Origin: Oscillospiraceae bacterium
GTDB taxonomy: Bacteria; Bacillota; Clostridia; Oscillospirales; Ruminococcaceae
Assembly: GCA_900770195.1 (NCBI GenBank)
Contig: CAAGJI010000041.1
Location: 185,348-249,347, forward strand
Direction of reading: 5' to 3'
Length of the DNA: 64,000 nt
Part shown: positions 25,284-35,256 of the stretch, piece after piece
Numbering within the stretch: the first letter of the stretch is position 1
Layout of the letters: every line of letters begins with the position of its first letter
Position numbers and translations under genes: made by a program
Notes under the pieces: model-generated
What the model was told of the DNA's origin: nothing
Databases searched by the model: none
Seen by the model: the letters and a program-made list of their open reading frames with translations, nothing else

Positions 25284-25314
25284 AAAAAGCCGACTCAATC
25301 GAGTCGGTTTTTTA
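25284..25314 (+). terminator. Bidirectional terminator
   Basis: CCGACTC and GAGTCGG form the stem, flanked by A and T runs. It serves the plus-strand pair and the converging minus-strand gene ending at 25319. Confidence 0.9.
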
Positions 25315-25318
25315 TTTA

Positions 25319-27274
25319 CTATGAATTTTCATCTTTAACTGAAACAACGTAAAATTCCTTGTCGCTGCTTCTTTTTAATGTGTAATCACATATTTTAGTA
25401 TAGTATGAACGTCCGTCAGACTTTTTTTCAAGCCAGTCAGGATAATCTGTTATATAAAGCACCTGTGCTGTGTATGTATCACCGTTTGAAGTGACTTTCG
25501 ATATATAAGGTTTTGAAGTATATATCAAAGGCTTTGCAGGCACACTGTAAACACCTGTAACTTTGTCATAATAAAGCGTTACATTACCTATTATAACATT
25601 CTGATGTTCTTTTATTCTAATATCACTGCCATAAATTTCAGCGGCACTTTTTTCAACATCTGCCGAAGGTATCGTGCAAATGTCTGTATCTTTGCTGTAT
25701 TTTGATATGTCATCATTCATAAGAATATTTACAACAGCTGCACCTATAACATCTGTATCGCTGCATTCTGATATATCATCAAAAGGGGACGCATCTTCAA
25801 CGACCATAGGATATATTTTTTTGCTTATCTGATTTTTAACAGAAGAACCCCGCACTCCATCAAGAAGTGCACCGCCTGCCGTGTAAACAACGGTCACTAA
25901 ACCAACAACAGCAAATACAGAAACGACAACACCGAAATACAGGTATCTTTTTTGTTTCAGTTTTTTATCTGAAACAATTTCTCTTTCATCTTTTTTTACT
26001 GACTCAATAAAAACTTTTTCATCATCATCAGACTTTTCAGTGCTTTCTGTCACATCATATTCGTGAAGTCTGCTTTCATCCATAAAGTCTTCTTCAGGTT
26101 CATTTTCCTCAGTAATTTCAGTATTTTCTTCTTCTGTATCTTCCGTTTTTTCGTCTGCATCATTTAATGCTGCGGTTTCAGCGGTATCAGATATTTCAAT
26201 ATTTTCAGGTTCTTCTTTATCAAAAAAATAATCATCCTCACCCATATCTTCGGGTTCAGTAATTTCTTCCGAATAATCTTTTTGAAGTTCTTCAGCTTGT
26301 CTGCTCAGTTCATCAAATTTTTGATTAAATTCTTCCTCATCAAAGTCATAAAGACCATCTTCATCAGATTTATTTTCAGGTTCAGGCTTATTTTCAGATT
26401 TCTTTTTTTTGGAAAAAAGCCTTGAAAAAAGACCTCTTTTCTTTTCTTTTACTTCTGTTTCAGCATTATCTGAATCTTCAAAATCATCAACATCTGAAAG
26501 AAGATCATTCGAAAAATCTTTCAGTTCCTGTTCTATTCTGACATTTTCTTCATCAAGACTGTCATAATTTTCAATGTTTTCATCTGAATATAAATCTTCG
26601 TTTTCAAACTCATCAGAATCTATATTAATTTCTTTCGGAACCGATTCAATTTCAGGTTTTTCCTGTAAATTTTCAGGAAAATTATTTTCAATATTTTCTT
26701 GAATTTCAGGCGTTTTTCCAGCTTTTTCTTCAATCACGTCTTCATTTTCATCAAAAATATAATCGCTTTGAATATTTTCAGGTTCTTCTTTCTTTTTTAT
26801 CTTGACTTTTATTACATTTTTTTCTTTTTTGGGTGCAGGCTGAACGTTGCTTACAGAATTTTCAGATGTTCTGACTGCTTTTGGTTTAAGAGGACTTTCC
26901 ATTGCGGCAATCTCTTTTTCCATTCTGTCAAGCATTCTGTTTAAATATTCTTTGCTGTCAACGTTATCCTGTTTATCTACTTCTTCCTGTATCTCCTGCG
27001 GAGAACGATATACTATCTTTTGTTTTATGGAATGTCCGCCGCTGTCTGACCTGGCAGGTGACACAGATGACCTTTTCCGCAATGCTTCGTGTTTTCCACG
27101 TCTTGTTGTGCCAATTGTTGAAATAATATCGTCAACGCTTAAATCATCTGTTTTTTTGTCACGGTAATCTTTATCTCTCTGCCACGAATAAACAGCTTTT
27201 TCAGGTTCATTGCTTTCCTCTTCATCTTCAACAAGTCTGTTGAGCATTCTCTCAACATCATATTTGTCGCTCAT
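25319..27274 (-). CDS. Large acidic bitopic membrane protein of unknown function
   Basis: A 651-residue protein in three parts. Residues 1-440 are cytoplasmic, very rich in Glu, Asp, Ser and Asn, with probable disorder and short coiled coils (KEYLNRMLDRMEKEIAAMES; a KKKRGLFSRLF-like basic patch near 285). One membrane helix lies at about 440-470. The outside domain (about 180 residues) has a mixed alpha/beta pattern with no known motif. This architecture recalls divisome or envelope scaffold proteins, but no homology was recognised. It lies 56 bases after proA on the same strand. Confidence 0.75.
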   Translation of the reverse strand: MSDKYDVERMLNRLVEDEEESNEPEKAVYSWQRDKDYRDKKTDDLSVDDIISTIGTTRRGKHEALRKRSSVSPARSDSGGHSIKQKIVYRSPQEIQEEVDKQDNVDSKEYLNRMLDRMEKEIAAMESPLKPKAVRTSENSVSNVQPAPKKEKNVIKVKIKKKEEPENIQSDYIFDENEDVIEEKAGKTPEIQENIENNFPENLQEKPEIESVPKEINIDSDEFENEDLYSDENIENYDSLDEENVRIEQELKDFSNDLLSDVDDFEDSDNAETEVKEKKRGLFSRLFSKKKKSENKPEPENKSDEDGLYDFDEEEFNQKFDELSRQAEELQKDYSEEITEPEDMGEDDYFFDKEEPENIEISDTAETAALNDADEKTEDTEEENTEITEENEPEEDFMDESRLHEYDVTESTEKSDDDEKVFIESVKKDEREIVSDKKLKQKRYLYFGVVVSVFAVVGLVTVVYTAGGALLDGVRGSSVKNQISKKIYPMVVEDASPFDDISECSDTDVIGAAVVNILMNDDISKYSKDTDICTIPSADVEKSAAEIYGSDIRIKEHQNVIIGNVTLYYDKVTGVYSVPAKPLIYTSKPYISKVTSNGDTYTAQVLYITDYPDWLEKKSDGRSYYTKICDYTLKRSSDKEFYVVSVKDENS

Positions 27275-27329
27275 TTATTTCTCTCCTAAAATAGCTTTCA
27301 TAAAGAATAAAAATAATTATGAAAAAAAT

Positions 27330-28580
27330 TTACTGTCTTATCTGACCATTTCCTGTTACAAGATATTTTACTGTTGTAAGTGCATCAAGTCCCATAGGTC
27401 CACGTGTATGAAGTTTCTGAGTTGATATGCCTATTTCTGCACCAAGTCCAAATTCTCCGCCGTCTGTGAAACGTGTTGAAGCATTTACATAAACTGTTGA
27501 AGCATCAACTTCTTTCTGGAATTTCTGTGAAGCTGCAACAGACGATGTTACGATACATTCTGAATGCTGTGTGCCGTATTTTCTTATGTGTGCAATTGCT
27601 TCATCAATATTTTCAACAACTTTAACTGCTATTTTATAATCGTTAAATTCCGTTCTGTATTCTTCATCACCTGCATCAAAAACACATTCTCCAAGTATTC
27701 TCTTTGTTTCAGGACAGCCATATATAACAACATCATGCTTATCAAATGCCTTTTTGATTTCAGGCAAAAACTTTTCTGCAATATCTTTATGTACAAGAAG
27801 GGTTTCGATTGCATTGCAAACAGATGGACGCTGTGTTTTTGCATTGTCAGTTATACTTACCGCCATTTCAATATCTGCTGAATCATCAACATAAAGATGG
27901 CAGTTTCCAACTCCTGTCTGGATAACAGGAACTTTCGCCTGTTCGCATACTGCATGAATAAGTCCTGCACCGCCTCGTGGAATAAGAACATCAATATAAT
28001 CTGTGAGTTTCATCATTTCAGCGGCAATTTCTCTTGATGTATCTTCAACAAGCTGTATACAGTTTTCAGGAAGTCCCGCACTTTTAACAGCTTCTCTCAT
28101 AATTTTTGCAAGACAAATACTTGAATTTATGGCTTCTTTTCCGCCTCTTAAAATAACAGCATTACCCGATTTAAGGCAAAGTACTGCTGCATCTACCGTT
28201 ACATTAGGACGTGATTCAAAAATCATTCCTATAACACCAAGCGGAACTTTTGTTTTTAAAATCTGCAAACCGTTCGGTCGAATGCTTCCGCTTTCAACTT
28301 TTCCAACAGGGTCTTCCATTGCGATAAGTTCTTTTACTCCCTTTGCAATGCCTTTTATTCTTTCTTCTGAAAGTCTTAATCTGTCCTGCATTGACTGTTT
28401 CATATTATTTTCAGCAGCTGCTTCAAGATCCTTTGCATTTGCTTCAAGTATCTTATCAGTGCTGCTGATAAGTGCATTTGCAATTTTTTCAAGTGCATCA
28501 TTTTTCAGTTTTGTTGAGGCAGCCGCAAGAATCGGTGCTGATTCTTTTGCATTTCTGCCAAGTGTTTCCATATAACTCAT
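27330..28580 (-). CDS. proA: Gamma-glutamyl phosphate reductase
   Basis: Second step of proline synthesis: reduces glutamyl-5-phosphate to the semialdehyde with NADPH. An aldehyde-dehydrogenase-fold protein of 416 residues. Catalytic Cys in QRPSVCNAIETLLVH; also PLGVIGMIFESRPNVTVDAA, RGGAGLI, and STRFTDGGEFGLGAEIGIST, all typical of ProA. Start MSYMETLG. It follows proB by 12 bases. Confidence 0.97.
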   Translation of the reverse strand: MSYMETLGRNAKESAPILAAASTKLKNDALEKIANALISSTDKILEANAKDLEAAAENNMKQSMQDRLRLSEERIKGIAKGVKELIAMEDPVGKVESGSIRPNGLQILKTKVPLGVIGMIFESRPNVTVDAAVLCLKSGNAVILRGGKEAINSSICLAKIMREAVKSAGLPENCIQLVEDTSREIAAEMMKLTDYIDVLIPRGGAGLIHAVCEQAKVPVIQTGVGNCHLYVDDSADIEMAVSITDNAKTQRPSVCNAIETLLVHKDIAEKFLPEIKKAFDKHDVVIYGCPETKRILGECVFDAGDEEYRTEFNDYKIAVKVVENIDEAIAHIRKYGTQHSECIVTSSVAASQKFQKEVDASTVYVNASTRFTDGGEFGLGAEIGISTQKLHTRGPMGLDALTTVKYLVTGNGQIRQ

Positions 28581-28592
28581 AGCGAAACTCCT

Positions 28593-29393
28593 TTACTTAT
28601 TTTTTTCTGCAAGAAATACCGTTCCGACGTTTTCAACTCCGTCAAACAAATCATACAGAAGGTCAGGTTTCTTCCCGTTCATTATCATCATATCAATTCC
28701 GGCTTCGGTTGCAATTTTAGCCGCATTTATTTTTGTTGACATACCGCCTGTGCCAAGCATTGTCCCGCTTCCGCCTGCCATATGCACAATTTCATCATCA
28801 ATTTTTTCAACAACATAAATAGGCTTTGCATCAGGATTTTTTCTCGGGTCTTCTGAATAAAGTCCATCTATATCTGAAAGAATTATAAGAAGATCCGCAT
28901 TTGCAACATTTGCAAGCATCGCTGAAAGCGAATCATTTTCACCAATTTCAAGTTCAAGTTCATCGATTGCAACTGTATCATTTTCATTTACAATGGGGAT
29001 AACATTGAGTGATAAAAGCGTTTCAAGAGTATTCTGAACATTTACTAAATTATCATTTACCATAATTCTTTTGGTAATAAGCATCTGTGCAACGGTTATT
29101 CCGTATTTACTGAACATATCGTCATAAACGTGCATAAGTTCACATTGACCTACCGCTGCTGCCGCCTGTTTCATTGCTGTTTCAACAGGCCTTTTTTCAA
29201 GATTAAGTTTACCAACCCCCATTCCGATAGCACCCGATGACACAAGAATTATATCTTTTCCCGCATTATGCAAATCAGATAATATTCTGACAAGGTTTGT
29301 CATTCTTCTTATGTTAAGTTTACCGGTTTTGTGTGTGAGGGTTGATGTTCCAAGTTTTATAACTATTCTCTTTTTTTTGGATATATCAAACAT
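28593..29393 (-). CDS. proB: Glutamate 5-kinase, short form
   Basis: First step of proline synthesis. Amino-acid-kinase fold with KLGTSTLTHKTGKLN at the N-terminus, VSSGAIGMGVG, VNENDTVA and GTGGMSTKINAAKIA. Length 266 shows the C-terminal PUA domain found in E. coli ProB is absent, as in some Firmicutes. It follows the hydroxyacid dehydrogenase by 17 bases and precedes proA. Confidence 0.96.
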   Translation of the reverse strand: MFDISKKKRIVIKLGTSTLTHKTGKLNIRRMTNLVRILSDLHNAGKDIILVSSGAIGMGVGKLNLEKRPVETAMKQAAAAVGQCELMHVYDDMFSKYGITVAQMLITKRIMVNDNLVNVQNTLETLLSLNVIPIVNENDTVAIDELELEIGENDSLSAMLANVANADLLIILSDIDGLYSEDPRKNPDAKPIYVVEKIDDEIVHMAGGSGTMLGTGGMSTKINAAKIATEAGIDMMIMNGKKPDLLYDLFDGVENVGTVFLAEKNK

Positions 29394-29410
29394 TATTATT
29401 CCCCTTGTTT

Positions 29411-30370
29411 TTACATTAAATAATTATTAACTATATTTACAGGCTTTTTTTCAATAAATGCCTTTAAGTTGTTTTCAACAATATCAAGCAGACGCTGTCT
29501 TGTTTCAAATGCTGCCCAGGCAATATGAGGTGTTATTATACAGTTTTTTGCTCCGTAAAGCGGATTATCTTTTTTCATAGGTTCAGCTGATATAACATCA
29601 ACTCCTGCACCTGCTATAATATCATTATTCAAAGCATATGCAAGGTCATTTTCATTGATTGTTCCGCCTCTTGATGTGTTTATTATATAAGCACTCTTTT
29701 TCATAAGTGAAAGAGTATCTTTATTAACAAGATTTTCAGTTTTTGGAGTAAGCGGACAATGTATTGTCAAAACATCTGCAAGTTTAAAAGCTTCTTCTTT
29801 TGAAACAAGTCTATACTTACAATTTTCAGGCTTTGTTCTTGTCGATATTAAAACATTCATTCCAAATGCATCAGCTATTTTTGCAACTTTTTTTCCAATA
29901 CTTCCATATCCTATAACCGACAGATTTTTTCCCGAAAGTTCAGAAATCGGATAATCAAAATATGAAAAAGTTTTTGATTTTATCCAGTCGCCGTTTTTAA
30001 CAGAATTATTATATTTATCAACACTGTTGAAAAATGAAAGTATCAGTGCAAAAGTATGCTGTGCAACTGCATCAGTTGAATAGGCAGGACTGTTTGAAAC
30101 AGCAATGCCTGCCTTGTCTGCCGAATCAAGGTCAATATTGTTGTAGCCTGTTGCAAAAAGTCCGATATATTTTAAATTTTTGCAACTTTTTATAACTTCA
30201 TCTGTTATAAGAGTCTTATTGCAAAGTACAATATCCGCATCGCCTATGCGTTCAGCTGTCTGTTCAGGTGATGTTAAACCGAACACTTCAAGTTCACCGT
30301 ATTTTTCAAATCTTTCAAAAGAAATATCACCGCTTGTAACGGTATCCCAGTCAAGTATTTTTATTTTCAT
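29411..30370 (-). CDS. D-isomer-specific 2-hydroxyacid dehydrogenase
   Basis: A 319-residue NAD-dependent oxidoreductase. Rossmann motif GYGSIGKKVA, the catalytic Arg in INTSRGG, Glu in the ISAEP segment, and His in TPHIAW. The sequence is closest in pattern to glycerate or hydroxypyruvate dehydrogenases, but substrate cannot be fixed. It precedes proB with a 17-base gap, so it is probably in the same transcript. Confidence 0.9.
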   Translation of the reverse strand: MKIKILDWDTVTSGDISFERFEKYGELEVFGLTSPEQTAERIGDADIVLCNKTLITDEVIKSCKNLKYIGLFATGYNNIDLDSADKAGIAVSNSPAYSTDAVAQHTFALILSFFNSVDKYNNSVKNGDWIKSKTFSYFDYPISELSGKNLSVIGYGSIGKKVAKIADAFGMNVLISTRTKPENCKYRLVSKEEAFKLADVLTIHCPLTPKTENLVNKDTLSLMKKSAYIINTSRGGTINENDLAYALNNDIIAGAGVDVISAEPMKKDNPLYGAKNCIITPHIAWAAFETRQRLLDIVENNLKAFIEKKPVNIVNNYLM

Positions 30371-30389
30371 TTTAAAAAACTCCGCCTGC

Positions 30390-30746
30390 TTATATATTTT
30401 CAGTTTTCTCTTCCTGTTTTATTTCCTGTTCAGCCCTCTCTTTTTTATTTTCCTTTGAGGCTGAAATAAATGCCCTTATTCCAAGAACAAGTGTTAAAAC
30501 AAAAAGTATTGCTTCAATCACACTTACAACAACACACAGGGTGTTTGCAATGCTCCCTTTTACGTTTATTTTTGAGTCATAAACAAGAGTCAGAACAACA
30601 AAAAACAGTAAAGAAAGCTGATAGCCTTTCCTGTATTTTATATATCTGTAACCTATATATATGACAGCAGCAAGAATAAAAATTATATGCGGAATAAGTC
30701 CGAGAGGAAAAATCGCCGATTCAGCCCAGTGACTCATTTTATTCAC
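30390..30746 (-). CDS. Small membrane protein, paralogue of the next gene
   Basis: 118 residues, three membrane helices and a charged C-terminal tail (KENKKERAEQ). It resembles the protein encoded just upstream: PHIIFILAAVIYIGYRYIKY here against PTHIIFCIISFVVFLIRFIK there, both followed by YRKxYQL. The start overlaps the stop of that gene (ATGA). Function unknown. Confidence 0.75.
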   Translation of the reverse strand: MNKMSHWAESAIFPLGLIPHIIFILAAVIYIGYRYIKYRKGYQLSLLFFVVLTLVYDSKINVKGSIANTLCVVVSVIEAILFVLTLVLGIRAFISASKENKKERAEQEIKQEEKTENI

Positions 30747-31075
30747 GCCTCCTCTGAAGGTTCTGTTTTTTCAATATTTTTTTCTTTCTTTTTTCTGCTG
30801 CTTTTAACCGCTTCTATTATCATTAAAATCAGACCGAAAACAAAAAGTATAAGTTCAAAAACAGCTATTGCATTTGAAAACGGCTTTCTGTATTCAAACG
30901 GCATAAACGATTCAAGCCTTAGCAGAAGAGTTGCAGGTATAATAACTGCAAACAAAAGCTGATAAGATTTTCTGTATTTTATAAATCTTATTAAAAATAC
31001 AACAAATGATATTATACAGAAAATAATGTGTGTCGGCATATTCAGCAGAAATGTATTTAATGCTGTACCTTCCAT
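30743..31075 (-). CDS. Small membrane protein, paralogue of the previous entry
   Basis: 110 residues with three membrane helices; the third (AVFELILFVFGLILMIIEA) is followed by a basic KSSRKKKEK tail and acidic end. A tandem duplication within the ychF-proBA run is the simplest origin. It may form a hetero-oligomer with its neighbour. Function unknown. Confidence 0.75.
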   Translation of the reverse strand: MEGTALNTFLLNMPTHIIFCIISFVVFLIRFIKYRKSYQLLFAVIIPATLLLRLESFMPFEYRKPFSNAIAVFELILFVFGLILMIIEAVKSSRKKKEKNIEKTEPSEEA

Positions 31076-31096
31076 AATAATAACCTTTCCTATGCA

Positions 31097-32191
31097 TCAG
31101 ACATTAAATCTGAAAAGAACAATATCTCCGTCCTGCATAACGTAATCCTTGCCCTCAAGTCTTACAAGTCCCTTTTCTTTTGCTGCTGCCATCGAACCGC
31201 AATTCATAAGGTCATCGAATGAAACAACTTCCGCTCTTATGAAGCCTTTTTCAAAGTCTGTGTGTATCTTACCGGCAGCCTGAGGAGCTTTTGTGCCTTT
31301 TTTAATAGTCCAGGCTCTTACTTCTGGCTTGCCTGCTGTAAGGAACGAGATAAGCCCGAGGAGGCTGTAACCCTCTTTTATTATTCTGTTAAGTCCTGAA
31401 ACTTCAAGTCCGAGGTCTGCAAGGAACATTGCCTTTTCATCAGGTTCCATATCTGAAATTTCGGCTTCAATCTGTGCACAAATAGGAAGTACGGCAGATT
31501 TTTCTTCTTCTGCTATTTTCTGAACTGTTTTAAAGTTTTCGTTGTTATTTATATCTGATGAAAAATCAGCTTCGCTAAGATTTGCAGCGTAAATAACAGG
31601 TTTTGCAGAAAGAAGAGGTGTTTCCTTAATCCATTCGAGTTCATCTTCTGTAAAGTCATATCCTCTTGCAGATTTTCCCTCTTCCATATATGCCTTTAAA
31701 TTTTCAAGAAAATCAACCTGTGCCTGATATTTTTTGTCTGCCTTTACCATTTTTGAAGTTCTTGCTATTCTTCTTTCAATAACTTCTATATCTGAAAATA
31801 TAAGTTCAAGGTTAATTGTTTCAATATCTCTTGCAGGGTTAATATTTCCGTCAACGTGAACAATGTTATCATCTTCAAAACATCTTACAACGTGAACAAT
31901 AGCATCAACTTCCCTTATATCTGCAAGGAATTTATTTCCAAGACCTTCACCTTTTGATGCACCCTTTACAAGTCCTGCAATGTCAACAAATTCCAAAGTT
32001 GCAGGAGTGAACTTTTCAGGTTCATACATTTCAGCGAGTTTGTCAAGTCTTTCATCAGGAACAGAAACTATTCCCACATTTTTTTCTATTGTACAGAAAG
32101 GATAGTTCGCACTTTCCGCACCTGCATTTGTCAATGCATTGAATAATGTACTTTTACCAACGTTAGGTAATCCGACCATTCCGAGTTTCAT
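31097..32191 (-). CDS. ychF: Ribosome-binding ATPase YchF/OLA1
   Basis: An Obg-family ATPase that binds ribosomes. Start at 32191 (MKLGMVGLPNVGKSTLF) matches the family start; the longer frame upstream adds 17 residues without conservation. G1 is GLPNVGKS, G3 DIAGLVKGAS, NLSE stands in the G4 slot as in YchF, and the C-terminal TGS domain ends with a GDIVLFRFNV segment. Length 364 is usual. It is the first gene of a minus-strand run reaching proA. Confidence 0.96.
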   Translation of the reverse strand: MKLGMVGLPNVGKSTLFNALTNAGAESANYPFCTIEKNVGIVSVPDERLDKLAEMYEPEKFTPATLEFVDIAGLVKGASKGEGLGNKFLADIREVDAIVHVVRCFEDDNIVHVDGNINPARDIETINLELIFSDIEVIERRIARTSKMVKADKKYQAQVDFLENLKAYMEEGKSARGYDFTEDELEWIKETPLLSAKPVIYAANLSEADFSSDINNNENFKTVQKIAEEEKSAVLPICAQIEAEISDMEPDEKAMFLADLGLEVSGLNRIIKEGYSLLGLISFLTAGKPEVRAWTIKKGTKAPQAAGKIHTDFEKGFIRAEVVSFDDLMNCGSMAAAKEKGLVRLEGKDYVMQDGDIVLFRFNV

Positions 32192-32245
32192 ATATTTCAA
32201 GTCCAATCTAAAAATTTTTTCAGTTTTACAACTGCATACCATATA

Positions 32246-32274
32246 ATTATAGAATAAAATCGTTAATTTGTCAA
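32246..32274 (-). promoter_or_regulatory. ychF run promoter
   Basis: Minus strand TTGACA (32269-32274), 17-base spacer, TATAAT (32246-32251). Confidence 0.8.
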
Positions 32275-32301
32275 GCTATTAAGAATATTTTTTAAAGAAT
32301 C

Positions 32302-32333
32302 AGGAATGAGAAATCAGAAGTCAGGAATTAAGG
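32302..32333. repeat. Second copy of the short AT-rich dispersed repeat
   Basis: aggaatgagaaatcagaag followed by tcaggaattaagg. It shares atgagaaat and gaattaa with 5309-5345. Located between divergent ychF and the ABC transporter gene. Confidence 0.4.
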
Positions 32334-32478
32334 TATACCTTACAGCGATATATAGAAAATAAACACATTTCCAATTTACGTTAATTTTCACAAAATCTTC
32401 ACTTTTCACACATTAAATAATGATATAATAAAAAGATAAATTTGAATATCTTAAATTTGAAAAATGAAAGGAAAAACT

Positions 32479-35142
32479 ATGCTTAAATTAAGCGGAATAA
32501 CAAAGGACTATGTCACGGGTGATGAAACCGTCCACGCCCTTAAAGGTATTGATATTGAATTTCGTGAAAATGAATTTGTTTCAATACTTGGTCAGTCAGG
32601 CTGCGGTAAAACAACCCTTTTGAACATAATCGGCGGACTTGACAACTACACAAACGGTGATCTTATTATTAATGGTGTTTCAACAAAACAGTACAAAGAC
32701 CGTGACTGGGATACTTACAGAAATCATTCAATCGGTTTTGTTTTCCAGAGTTACAACCTTATTTCACATCAGACAGTTCTTTCAAATGTTGAACTTGCAC
32801 TTACCCTTTCGGGAGTTTCAAAAGCTGAAAGAAGAAAACGTGCGATTGATGCATTAAAACAGGTTGGACTTGAAGACCAGATTCACAAGAAACCAAATCA
32901 GATGTCAGGCGGTCAGATGCAGCGTGTAGCCATTGCAAGAGCTTTGGTAAATGACCCCGATATAATTCTTGCAGATGAACCAACAGGTGCTTTAGACTCT
33001 GCTACAAGCGTTCAGATAATGGAAATACTGAAAAAAATTGCAAATACAAAACTTATTATTATGGTAACCCATAACCCTGAACTTGCAAAACAGTATTCAA
33101 CAAGAATAATAAAACTTAAAGACGGTAAAGTAACAGACGATTCTATGCCTTATGAAAGTGATGAGAAAACTGTTAAAAAGGAAAAAGAAAACAAAATAAA
33201 CAGAAAAAAGAAAAAGCCTTCAATGTCATTCCCTACAGCTTTATCATTGAGTAAAAATAATCTCTGGACTAAAAAGGCAAGAACTTTTTTAACTGCTTTT
33301 GCAGGTTCAATCGGTATCATAGGAATTGCCCTTATTTCTTCTCTTTCAAACGGTGTTCAAACGTACATAAATGCGAAAGAAAAAGAGGCACTTGCAAATT
33401 ATCCTATTCAAATTGATGAACAGGCTGTTGATATGAGTACAATGCTTTCTGCAATGAGCGGAATGGGAACAGCCGAAGATTCAACCGAAGATTCAACTGA
33501 ATCAGATAATAAAACTGTTTATTCAAACAACTTTATGACTGAAATGATACAGTCGATGTATGACGGTTCAAAAACAAATAATCTTGCAGATCTTAAAAAA
33601 TATATTGAAGAAAATCAGTCTGATTTTGATGAAATCACAGCCGACATACAGTATAATTATTCTACTCAGCTAAACATTTACAAAGCAGACACAACAGACG
33701 GTGTTTATCAGGTAAATCCTTCTCAGGTTTTCAATTCTTTCGGAATGGATTACATGAGTTCAATGTCAACTGCGGGAATGATGAGCTATGACGTATGGTT
33801 CAAGCTTCCTGGATCAATTGATACAATTAAATCTCAATATGATATTGTAGACGGCAGACTTCCTGAAAAACCTAATGAAGTTGTGCTTGTTCTTGATGAA
33901 AATGGTGAAATAAGCGATTTCACTCTCTATTCTCTCGGTTTGCTCGACAACAACGAACTCAAAGAAATGATGAAGAAAATGAATAATGGTGAAAAGCTCG
34001 AAAAAGGAAAAACTCATAAATATACATATGATGAACTTGAAAAGCAGAAATTCAAACTTCTTCTCAACACCGACTATTACGAAAAAGACAGCAACGGAGT
34101 GTGGCAGGATAAATCAGATGATGATCTTTATTTAACGAATAAATTAAATGATGCCTATGAAATTGATGTTGTCGGAATAGTCAAGGCAGGAAAAAATACA
34201 GCTGTTGCAAGTGTCGGAGGCGTCGGCTACACTTCAGATCTTAAAATGTATCTCATTGATGAAATTAACAAAAGTGAAATTGTTAAACAACAGGAAGAAA
34301 ACAAAGATGTTGATGTTTTCACAGGAATAAAATTCCCGACAGATGAAGATGAAGAACAGCCTGAAATAACCAATATGCAGGAACTTCAAGCTTATGTTTC
34401 CACTCTTCCTGAAGATAAACAGGCTGAAACAAATGCCTATTTACAGCAAATGCAGCAGTCAGGAATGTCTGAAGATGAAATTGTTGCAGCGTTTGCAAAA
34501 AGTATAAAAGAAGCAAGCAAAACAGAAGCGACTTATGATGGAAATCTTGATATTTTAGGTGTTGCAGACCCTGATTCGCCAAGTTCGATTTTAATTTATC
34601 CGACTGATTTTGATTCAAAAGACAGCGTAACAGAAAAAATAGATGAATATAATGATTCTGTTTCAGATGAAGAAGATAAAATAAGTTACACTGACTATAT
34701 TGGAATAATGATGGCATCTGTTTCAACAATTTTATCTGCTGTTACAAGTGTTCTTATCGGATTTGTGGCAATTTCGCTTGTCGTTTCTTCAATTATGATA
34801 GCAATTATCACATATATTTCTGTTCTTGAAAGAACAAAAGAAATTGGTATTTTAAGAGCGATAGGTGCTTCAAAACATGACGTTTCAAGAATATTCAACG
34901 CTGAGGCAATTATAATAGGTTTCGTTGCAGGTGTGCTTGGTATTGCAATTACACTTCTGCTTGACGGAATTATATCTGCCGCAGTAAAACACGTACTTGA
35001 TATAGAAAATATTGCATTGCTTCCGCCTGTTGTTGGAGTAGTTCTTGTAATTATAAGCGTTCTTCTTTCATTTATCGCAGGTGTTATCCCAGCCAAAATG
35101 GCAGCAAAAAAAGACCCGGTTATTGCTTTAAGAAGCGAATAA
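32479..35142 (+). CDS. ABC transporter, ATPase fused to FtsX-type permease
   Basis: A MacB-like exporter subunit in one chain (about 887 residues). ATPase (1-225): Walker A GQSGCGKTT, signature MSGGQMQRVAIARAL, Walker B IILADEPTG, His switch MVTHNPE. A Lys-rich linker leads to the first membrane helix (about 280-300), a large outside domain (300-740) and three C-terminal helices of the FtsX/MacB fold (VSIMIAIITYISVLERTKEIGILRAIGAS region). Such fusions export peptides, lipids or antibiotics. No MFP partner lies adjacent. I start at ATG 32479 with AAAGGA upstream; another ATG lies 15 bases earlier. Confidence 0.9.
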   Translation: MLKLSGITKDYVTGDETVHALKGIDIEFRENEFVSILGQSGCGKTTLLNIIGGLDNYTNGDLIINGVSTKQYKDRDWDTYRNHSIGFVFQSYNLISHQTVLSNVELALTLSGVSKAERRKRAIDALKQVGLEDQIHKKPNQMSGGQMQRVAIARALVNDPDIILADEPTGALDSATSVQIMEILKKIANTKLIIMVTHNPELAKQYSTRIIKLKDGKVTDDSMPYESDEKTVKKEKENKINRKKKKPSMSFPTALSLSKNNLWTKKARTFLTAFAGSIGIIGIALISSLSNGVQTYINAKEKEALANYPIQIDEQAVDMSTMLSAMSGMGTAEDSTEDSTESDNKTVYSNNFMTEMIQSMYDGSKTNNLADLKKYIEENQSDFDEITADIQYNYSTQLNIYKADTTDGVYQVNPSQVFNSFGMDYMSSMSTAGMMSYDVWFKLPGSIDTIKSQYDIVDGRLPEKPNEVVLVLDENGEISDFTLYSLGLLDNNELKEMMKKMNNGEKLEKGKTHKYTYDELEKQKFKLLLNTDYYEKDSNGVWQDKSDDDLYLTNKLNDAYEIDVVGIVKAGKNTAVASVGGVGYTSDLKMYLIDEINKSEIVKQQEENKDVDVFTGIKFPTDEDEEQPEITNMQELQAYVSTLPEDKQAETNAYLQQMQQSGMSEDEIVAAFAKSIKEASKTEATYDGNLDILGVADPDSPSSILIYPTDFDSKDSVTEKIDEYNDSVSDEEDKISYTDYIGIMMASVSTILSAVTSVLIGFVAISLVVSSIMIAIITYISVLERTKEIGILRAIGASKHDVSRIFNAEAIIIGFVAGVLGIAITLLLDGIISAAVKHVLDIENIALLPPVVGVVLVIISVLLSFIAGVIPAKMAAKKDPVIALRSE

Positions 35143-35160
35143 TAAAATTAAAACAAAACA

Positions 35161-35194
35161 AAAACAGCATCACAAAATGTGATGCTGTTTTTTA
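35161..35194 (+). terminator. ABC transporter terminator
   Basis: AAAACAGCATCAC and GTGATGCTGTTTT pair, followed by T residues. Confidence 0.9.
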
Positions 35195-35198
35195 CGTC

Positions 35199-35232
35199 AA
35201 AAAAACTGCGTCCGAAATCAGACACAGTTTTC
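35199..35232 (-). terminator. Terminator of the SCP2-like gene
   Basis: AAAACTG-C-GTC pairs with GAC-A-CAGTTTT; on the minus strand it runs into TTTTTTT. Confidence 0.8.
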
Positions 35233-35256
35233 AAAACATTTTTCACTATATAATTT

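Noticed and set aside
28003..28575. Plus-strand frame of 190 codons opposite proA
   Set aside because: Mirror of proA with no start signal and hydrophobic/Ser composition.
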